Shown here: one piece after another, positions 56,688-64,000 of the stretch
How the letters are laid out: every line of letters begins with the position of its first letter
How positions within the stretch are numbered: position 1 is the stretch's first letter
NCBI RefSeq assembly: GCF_000516985.1
Contig: NW_006917091.1
Coordinates: forward strand, 2,873,022 to 2,937,021
Source of the DNA: Pestalotiopsis fici W106-1
Taxonomy: Eukaryota; Ascomycota; Sordariomycetes; Amphisphaeriales; Sporocadaceae
Reading direction: 5' to 3'
DNA: 64,000 nucleotides
Position numbers and translations under genes: made by a program
Notes under the pieces: generated by a model
Told to the model about the DNA's origin: nothing
Database searches by the model: none
What the model saw: only the letters and a program-made list of their open reading frames with translations

Positions 56688-59600
56688 ATGAGAAGCACTC
56701 AAGAAACTCTCGTGGAGGGAGGCAAGGCCACTGGTCCGGGGCCATTGAGGGGTCTAAACGAATTGGACTTGCATCTGTCCCTCTTGACCTCGAGAGGCAG
56801 ATTCACCAGCATGCCGGCATCTCCACCACACGTTTCTGATACCAACTCATCAAATTCTGTTGACCATTACACATCGGAAGCAAGTCCAAGGACAGAGTCC
56901 AGTATCATTGTCCGAATTGACGACATGGATGTTGATGAGCCGACTCCCGATTCAGGCCCCGGACAGGATGTCGTCGAGTAAGTTCTTGTCATGATATTGA
57001 GTTGTGGACGGACATGTTATTTGTTGAAACTTGTATCAATGCTATGAGATTGTTCTAATTTCTCTTAGACCGAGTGAGACAGGCCAGAAGAATGCGGTCG
57101 ACTCGGCGCTGCTTGGGTATCAAGAGGGTGTTGGAAAGTCTTTCGCCTCCTCAGCCTCTGCCATGTCAGACCTGTCAGATCTATCTTCGCCTCCTCCATC
57201 ACCTAGCAGTAAAGCAACGACTCCTGTCCACGTGACTGATTCAAAGGAATCAATAGAAGCACCAGTTCCACAGAGTATACAGAGTGTCGACCAGACTCAA
57301 CCTCTTCCAGCTAAGCCATCTTCGTCGAGGCGCAAATATGATGTTCGACCAAAAGTATCGATACCCACAGACATAGCACCATATGACTATGCGAATCAAT
57401 GCATTGCCGCCGCAGAGCACTCGAGACTCAACCCATATGTGTTACATCAAGAGGAGTATCAAATATTACGAGAGCATATCAGTCATGCACAAGTTACAAC
57501 CTATCTCAACATCCGCAATGGTATTCTGAGATTATGGATGAACAACCCGCGTGTAGGCGTGGCACGTGAAGAGGCCATTGGTTGCGCCAGAGACACACGA
57601 TGGTTTGATGTGGCAAACGTGTCCTATGAATGGCTGCTCCGCCGAGGCTACATCAACTATGGCTGTGCCCAAGTCCCTATTTCCAAGGGACGCCGCACCA
57701 AGGGTGCCGCCCCGAGGCGGAAAGCCAAGACTATTGTTGTCATTGGTGCTGGTATGTCTGGCCTGGGTTGTGCGAGACACTTGGACACCCTGGTTAAGCA
57801 GTATACCGATAAATTTCATGACCTGGGCGAAGAACCTCCCAAAGTAGTAGTCCTCGAGGGCCGAAGTCGTTTGGGTGGACGCGTCTATTCGCGATCTGTC
57901 AACGGTGGGGACTGCCAACGTCTAATGGGCTTTAAGGGTCAAAGATACAGTATTGAATGTGGTGGCATGATCATCACTGGCTTTGAGCGAGGCAATCCCC
58001 TCAATGTATTGGTCAGGGGACAGATGGCCTTGCCGTACTATGCACTGCGACCAGACACGACCCTGTACGATTCAAACGGCAAACCAGTTAATGCGAACCG
58101 AGATCTGCAAGTCGAAAAGCTTTTCAATGATTGCCTAGAGCGTGTCAGCGAGTACAAGTATAAGAACGCACCCTCGAAACTCATTGAAGGCAATAGGGCG
58201 CTCATGGATGAAGGAAGAGACAGCAGTTCCGAAGGGGCCAAGACGATTGCCCACGTGGAGGAAGCGCTCGCAGCCCTGCCACAAGCACTACCAGTGGCAG
58301 AGCAAAACCTTGCACCTCAAGTCAATCTCGTTCCCGTCTCTACCGACAAGGCGACGGGTAGGATCCACGTTGAGCCGGGTGCTCCCACAACTCTCAATGC
58401 GGCGCACAAGGCTCGGCTGATGGGCTGGGCACTCAAGGACGGGGTTGCAGAAGACCGTGATCTTGAGCTAGATGCACTGGCAAAATCTTCCGACGTTACG
58501 TTGGGAGGGCTCTTGGACGACTCGATATCCCAATATAGGGACATTGTCGACTTGACAGCCCAAGACTATCGACTGATGAACTGGCATATTGCCAATCTAG
58601 AATACAGCAATGCTACAAACCTGAAGAATTTGAGTCTAGGCCTATGGGACATTGATGCTGGCAACGAATGGGAGGGTAAGCACACCATGGTCGTCGGCGG
58701 CTATCAGAGTGTGCCATATGGCCTAGCACACGCACCATCAAAGCTAGATATCCGCAAAGAAAGCATCGTCACAAAGGTCGCCTATGATGCTGATGGCAGT
58801 GGCGCCGCCAAGGTCCATTGCGAGGATGGTGTCGAGATTGACGCCGACTATGTTGTTTCCACAATACCGCTGGGGGTGTTGAAGCACGGTAATATCGAGT
58901 TCAGCCCACCTCTGCCGCCGTGGAAGACGGACGCCATTGGCCGTCTGGGCTTTGGCATTTTAAACAAGGTCATCTTGGTGTACCAAGAACGTTTTTGGGA
59001 CACTAGCCGTGACATCTTTGGTGTCTTGCGAACTCCACACTCTCGCCACAGTCTCAAGCAGAGCGATTACTCCTCTCAGCGCGGCCGCTTCTTTCAGTGG
59101 TTTGACGTCTCCAATACCAGTGGCGTTCCGGTTCTTCTTGCCCTCATGGCAGGTGACGCCGGTTTTGACACGGAGTATTCCAAGAATGACGAGCTGATCA
59201 GAGAAGCCAGCGAGGTTCTTCGCGGTGTCTATGGTCGAAAGGTTCCATCACCCGTGCACGCGGTAGTCACCCGATGGGGATCTGACAGATTTGCTCGTGG
59301 TTCGTACTCGTCTGCAGCTCCGTCCATGCAGCATGATGACTATGACACCATGGCTCGTTCTGTGGGTAATCTCTTCTTTGCTGGTGAGCACACAACGGGA
59401 ACCCACCCTGCTACTGTCCACGGCGCATATCTATCAGGCCTCCGCGCCGCGTCTGAAGTCATTGATACCATGCTTGGACCAATCGAGGTGCCCTCCCCAC
59501 TTGTCCTGTCAAAGGAGGCTTCTTTGGCAACATCCATCAATGGGCAGAAACGCAAAGCCGAGGGAGAACCTCTTTCGCCCCACACCTCCAAGCAAGCACG

Positions 59601-60081
59601 TATACAAGCTCACCAGGATGCTGCCTGGCAACACGTGTTCAGCAAGATTGGCGAGAGACCATGGCCGCCGCAGAAAGTAGCTGGCAACTCATACCTGTTG
59701 TACAGCAAGGCCCATTTCGAGGTGGCCCGCAAACGGTGTGAAGAGGGACGAAGGCTGAATAAAGGCAGACCGAGTCCGAATGACGTCCGTACCATGACTA
59801 GTAAGATGTGGAAGGAAGCTACTCCGGAGGAAAAACAGCCATTTGAGGAGCAGGCAAGAGAACAAAAACGTGTGTATCAAGAAAAATTCAAACAGTGGGA
59901 GGTGGATTCCAAGGAATGGGACCACAAAGCCCAGGAGATCAAGGCCCAATGGGAAGCTGATGGCAATCAGCTGGTTCTTGACGACACGCCTACAGAAGAG
60001 CTTGGGAGCCAACGACGTAGAAGTCAAAAGGTCGCCATGTACGCCGAGAGTGATGCTAGCGACGTTGAGATGACGGGATAG
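56688..60081 (+). CDS. LSD1-type lysine-specific histone demethylase with SWIRM and HMG-box
   Basis: This nuclear FAD amine oxidase removes methyl groups from histone lysines. From this start it has 1100 residues in two exons (to 56977, then from 57069; GTAAGT donor, TAG acceptor, junction codon GA|A for Glu). The order is a disordered Ser/Pro N-terminus; a SWIRM domain (about 198-295, with NPYVLHQEEYQILREHI and RGYINYG); an FAD-binding Rossmann motif (VVIGAGMSGLGCARHL, near 320-335); GRSRLGGRVYS; the oxidase core with MLTRWG-like VVTRWGSDRFARGSYS and FAGEHTTGTHPATVHGAYLSGLRAA; and a C-terminal HMG box (about 960-1050). The HMG box is typical of filamentous-fungal LSD1 and absent from animals. 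The true start may lie upstream: the frame is open 71 codons further without an ATG, so an extra 5' exon is possible. Confidence 0.9.
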
Positions 60082-60717
60082 GGGTGACGATGGAGATCAT
60101 CTTGACAAGGAGTTTGGGGTCTTTGAATGTTCAAGCTCATACTGGGATGGCGAGGGTATATGCCACACGAGATATGCCCAAGAAATGCATAGTCATTGGG
60201 TTTTTGTACATATAATGCCTGGGAAAGTAAACCTGTCGGGCGAATCGGGATGTCGTGGCAAATTCTCTGGCACATGGGCGGCATTGGCATTGATCCGTTG
60301 CATTATAGCACCTCCAACAAGCATCAGCTATACTGCTGATTACATGAGCTACATAGAATAAACATGATGCACGTCAAACTAGCGATTCTTTTTGCTGTCA
60401 TTTATGTGAGTTTATTAATAGCACTGTAGAATTGCTTGCTGGCTCAGCAGCTCATGTCAGAGTTTACTGATCATGAAATGGTATTCATCAATGTAAAAAA
60501 TTGATTTTGACATGGTTCATTTCAGAACTTTGATTTACCATCATTAACAACTTTGCTATCACGCAGTACTTGCCGAGATTCGGACAAAAATGTATTGAGG
60601 CTTTGGTACAGAGGGTGATGCAGAATTTCACTGCATGTGGTTACTTTGATACAAAGGGAATATTCGAGTCTTATACCAACTCCTCCCATCTATCATCTAG
60701 CTCTCTAGGCCTCGAGT
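60082..60717. other. Convergent intergenic region
   Basis: 3' regions of LSD1 and ATP synthase gamma; nothing else seen. Confidence 0.6.
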
Positions 60718-61902
60718 TTACATGTCCTCGGAGGCGGTGGCACCAGTGATAATTTCGACCAGCTCTCCGGTAATGACGGCTTGACGTGTTCGGTTGAAGA
60801 GAATCTGGTACTTGTTGATCATCTCACCGGCGTTCTTGGAGGCGTTCTAGTAAAGGATTAGTAAACAGCGATTTCAGGATGGATTCAAATAAACTCACAT
60901 CCATGGCGTTTCTTCGGGCAGAGATCTCGCAAGCGTGTCCCTCGGCAAGAGCCCAGTACAGAGAGTTGGCCAGAGCATATTCCCGCAGGTTACCGACAAG
61001 AGCCTCGTCAACCTCGAAAGCAGAAAAGTTGGCGGAAGCGAGGATGGCCTCCTCAGAGTAGGCCGGGACAACAGAGGGCTCGTAGCTGGTGGCGTTGATG
61101 AACTTGTTGTAGAGGATCTTAATGTCGGAGTAGTCACCGGGGAGCTGGGTGATCTGGTCGGCAATGGCCTGGGCGTCGGCAAAGGTGGGAACGTCCTTGC
61201 CAACACCAGCAAAGCTCAGAACAATGTCGCTGCTGTTGGTACGGGTGAGCTGAGATCGAGCCTTTTCGCCAATGAGGACCAGGTCGGCTTCGGGCTGGCC
61301 GGGGCCGAGAGTGCGGCGAATGTAACGCGAAAGACCAGAGTGAACACCACCGCAGAGACCCTTGTCGGAGCTGCAGACAATGTAGAGAGTCTTCTTGCCC
61401 TCGGCCTCGAGAGGCTTGGTCTCGGCAGACTCAAAGACCTCACCCGAGGTCTGACCGTACTTGGAGGCATCGGCCATGGCACGCTGGGCGCGGGTGAGCT
61501 TGGTGGAGGCGACAATCTTCATGGTCTTGGTGATCTTCTCAATGTTGCGAATGGACTTGAGACGGCCCTCGATTTCACGAAGAGTGGCGTAGCCGGCGGC
61601 ATTGTTGGTGACGCTGCAAAGAAGGAAGTTGTGTTAGCATGCAACGTCACGATGCATCTGCGAAATGCGCACTCCATGTCCCCATCACGGTCCGGATGAA
61701 CAACATGTCGAGCATTCAAAAAGTTGATGCTTGCGTAATCCCTTGGCCTCATTCATTCCTTCTTTTTGTGCATATATCTGATGCGCCCGGACACTGCCAA
61801 CAACCGCGAGTGGATATTTGAGGTTGAATAGAGACCGACGTACCGAGCAGGAATAGCCGCAGCTCCAGCTCTCAGAGCCGGGCGTGCTACCCTCGAAAGC
61901 AT
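60718..61902 (-). CDS. atp3: Mitochondrial ATP synthase subunit gamma
   Basis: The gamma subunit is the rotating central stalk of F1 in mitochondrial ATP synthase. The model predicts 300 residues from three exons (61902-61844, 61613-60899, 60846-60718), in phase (CG|C gives Arg). Exon 1 encodes an Arg/Ala-rich presequence ([20 protein letters not shown]). Marks are [29 protein letters not shown] at the N-terminal helix, [20 protein letters not shown], and the C-terminal helix split by the last intron (ISARRNAMD joined to [32 protein letters not shown]). These are conserved family segments and the length is normal. A 254-codon frame on the opposite strand is a coding-bias shadow. The 5' flank is shared with topoisomerase I. 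Confidence 0.96.
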
Positions 61903-63253
61903 GGTGATTGGTATTGAGAGAGTGTGTCGGAGGGGTTCGTCCGGGGTCACACCTTGATCACGATGCGCAGTCGCGATCAATTGAGTCAATGGGTGATGGG
62001 GGGAGGATTGAAGTGGTGGGCTTCAAGTTCGGAGACCAAAGCAACAACGTTGAACGAGCTCCTTGCCGTAACTTCTCGCTCAACTGGCTGCACCTATTTT
62101 CCCTCGCATCAATTTTCGGGCCTAAGCCGGATTCTGCCGAAGTTCCTCCTCTCTGGAAGTTCTTGAACTCTTCAAGTCTCTCGGGTGATGAAGTTGGTCT
62201 GTGCGCTGTTTTCTCAAATCTCCACTTTTAACTCTGCTATGCACGTATCCAAGGACCAAGCTCTTGGGATCCATAATAAGCTTGTTGGCCTTGTATATGA
62301 GGCAACAAGAATTGTTCAGACTTGCCGGTCCATAACGTGCCTGTTCATCGGATGGGTCTTTGCGATCGATCGTGTTTTTTTGTAAAAGGTAGCAAAGCCA
62401 GCAAGGCGCCCAGCCAGCAGCCAGCCAGCCAGCCATCCAGCAAGCATCACACTAAGCGCTAATCCATGAACGTACATGCTAGGTGACTGCCTTTCTGCAC
62501 CACCTGTTTCCACCTTGTCGCCAACTGCCAATCCCATCTCGGTCCTTCGGCGCCCATTGCCAAATTTTCCACTTGCGCTACCAATAAAGTCTCCATCCTG
62601 CTGGAGCTGTTCGACAGGGCTCGGCCGTCAGTGACAACTCCCTTGTCGAGGGCTTGCTCGGTACCTACCTTGCCTTGCTTGCCTGCCTTTCCAGCCCAGC
62701 CTACAGCAGTCTCCCAGCGACGTCAGCCCCCCCGTCACCCACTGATTGGTCCGCGTACCTAGTGCCCACTGCCCACCCAGCAGTAATAAGTCGTACCGTA
62801 CAGTAGTACCTACGTATTAGCCTTCAATCGGCGTTGTGCACCTGCTCCACCTCTGGGGGCAATCCTAGTTCGTTGCCTCTCCAGAACTGTCTCTCAGACT
62901 GACTTGGGAAAGGCCTCTCTTCCCTTCTCTAAATCCAAGTCTTCCTTTCCCTCCTCCCCCCCCCCAGCATAGCTGCTGTATTTTGTTTTTTCCTTTCTCC
63001 TTCTCTCCCTTTGCCCTTGACTTGCCCGGCTTCTTCAACCGTCAACATTTCCTTGCGCCTCTTGTCCAGCTATAGACGGGGTTGGCTCACCGCGGTGCAG
63101 TCAACCATCAGGTCTTGTCGCATCGACTCGTCTACTACCGGTACTTTCTGCACAAAGTCGCTAGCAAAAGCAAAGCCTGATCTCGGATTCACTCTTGACT
63201 CGAGCCACAACCGATCCTTTGCAGCCTATCTGACTGCCCCAAACATCAACAAG
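61903..63253. other. Divergent promoter region between atp3 and top1
   Basis: About 1.35 kb with CAGC/CAGCC-rich repeats (about 62395-62440), CT-rich tracts and a C run near 62962-62970. CT-rich tracts precede the topoisomerase leader. No supported gene. Confidence 0.5.
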
Positions 63254-64000
63254 ATGGCTTCAGACTTTTCCGACGACGACATGCCCTTGTCGCGACCCAA
63301 TGGACGTCGTAAGTTTCTCTAGCGCTTCCCAAGTTGCATTATACCATCTACTATTGGCGCCTGCCCATTCACTTTGCGATCCGCCTTCCGAGATGCCGCC
63401 CGCCCTCACTTGACGCCCTTGCCCGTGATTCAACTCTTCAACATTACACATTCCCTCAATGTTCTTAATCTCATCACCTAACTTGACTTGCATCTAGTCT
63501 CGGCAGCAACCGTCTCAAAATCGGACCAAGCCATGGACGCCTCTTCCAAGGGCGGGTTGCCCGCACCTGTCTCGATCCGCAATGGTCCCGTGAACGAGGA
63601 CAATGCTATGGACGTGGACGGCCAACACCTCAACGGCCTTGTCAAGAGAAAGTCGCGAACTTCCAATGTTAGCTACAAGGACGAATCCGACAGTGATGAT
63701 GCGCCCATAGTACGTCCAGACGACAAAGGTTTCGATCACGCGTAATATATCTGTACTGACAACTCAAATCTCCAGGCCAAACGTCAGAGGAAATCCTCAG
63801 GCATCGCGGAAGGCGCAGGCCTCCCTCCAAAGCCGACAAAGGCAGACTTGATTGACAGTGACTCGGATGACGACAAGCCTCTCACTGCCAAGTTGGCTCA
63901 GAAGAAGAAGGACATTGAAGTTGCAGCTGCCAGAGAGGCAAGAGCCAAGAGAAAGTCCATCAAGGATGAGTCGGACTCGGATGCGCCTCTGGCGGCTCCA
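63254..64000 (+). CDS. top1: DNA topoisomerase I, 5' part (cut by window end)
   Basis: Only the regulatory N-terminus is present: exon 1 (63254-63308), exon 2 (63498-63709) and exon 3 (63776 to the edge), all in phase with good donors and acceptors. The start ATGGCTTCAGAC encodes MASDFSDDDMPLSRPNGR, and later segments carry repeated acidic clusters next to PLA or API (DESDSDDAPIAKRQRKSS, DSDSDDDKPLTAKLAQKKK, KDESDSDAPLAAP). This pattern of charged, disordered acidic/basic repeats is that of the fungal type IB topoisomerase N-terminal tail, which directs nuclear and nucleolar location. The catalytic core and active-site tyrosine lie beyond the window, so the call rests on the tail alone. Another nuclear protein with similar repeats is the alternative. 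Confidence 0.75.

Noticed and set aside
60935..61699. 254-codon plus-strand frame opposite ATP synthase gamma
   Set aside because: Antisense shadow with Gly/Leu/Val-rich composition typical of reversed biased codons.
1..64000. CRISPR arrays, rRNA genes, prokaryotic operons, phage or biosynthetic clusters
   Set aside because: None seen. The region is ordinary fungal nuclear DNA, and the genes present do not form a pathway cluster.

Overview
The window looks like nuclear DNA of a filamentous ascomycete (Pezizomycotina). The gene set and protein sequences fit Sordariomycetes, most likely Hypocreales; I cannot name a species. The evidence is short introns (mostly 49-200 bp) with GTRNGT donors, CTAAC or CTGAC branch sites and YAG acceptors, monocistronic genes on both strands, CT-rich tracts ahead of start codons, an intron-containing tRNA, and families typical of filamentous fungi (CRH glucan transferase, GPI-anchored wall protein, HMG-box LSD1, DUF7053-like and LysM proteins).

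Layout. 0-10 kb is sparse: a small acidic unknown (+), a Ser/Cys-type proline racemase superfamily enzyme (-), a broken coiled-coil gene followed by decayed coding sequence (3.6-5.3 kb), a multi-pass membrane protein of a common fungal family (+), and a long poor stretch. 11-17 kb holds a GPI-anchored wall protein (+), methylthioribulose-1-phosphate dehydratase of methionine salvage (-), and calnexin (+). 17-29 kb holds an ARO8-type aminotransferase with a mitochondrial-looking leader (-), a small secreted cysteine protein with an 11-nt exon (-), Mediator subunit 14 (+), a DUF7053-like protein with a 7-nt first coding exon (+), tRNA-Thr(AGT) (-), and a Dal5/ACS-type MFS transporter (-). 30-34 kb is gene-poor and carries two relics of trypsin-like-peptidase proteins. 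34-40 kb holds a CRH-type GH16 protein (+), a membrane LysM protein (-), and histidyl-tRNA synthetase with two in-frame starts (+). 40-45 kb is almost empty apart from a 418-bp element with 45-bp composite inverted ends. 45-64 kb is housekeeping: a conserved unknown (+), a CaM kinase (-), a UBE2W-type E2 (+), VPS33 (+), LSD1 demethylase (+), ATP synthase gamma (-), and the 5' end of DNA topoisomerase I (+), cut by the window edge.

The genes do not form an operon or a metabolic cluster; they serve ER folding, vesicle fusion, transcription, chromatin, translation, respiration and cell wall work. Gene models were built by hand from frame continuity and splice consensus. I found no convincing new multi-gene system. 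The most unusual items are the inverted-repeat element, the paired peptidase relics, the very small exons, the dual-start HisRS and the membrane LysM protein with a PPPY motif.
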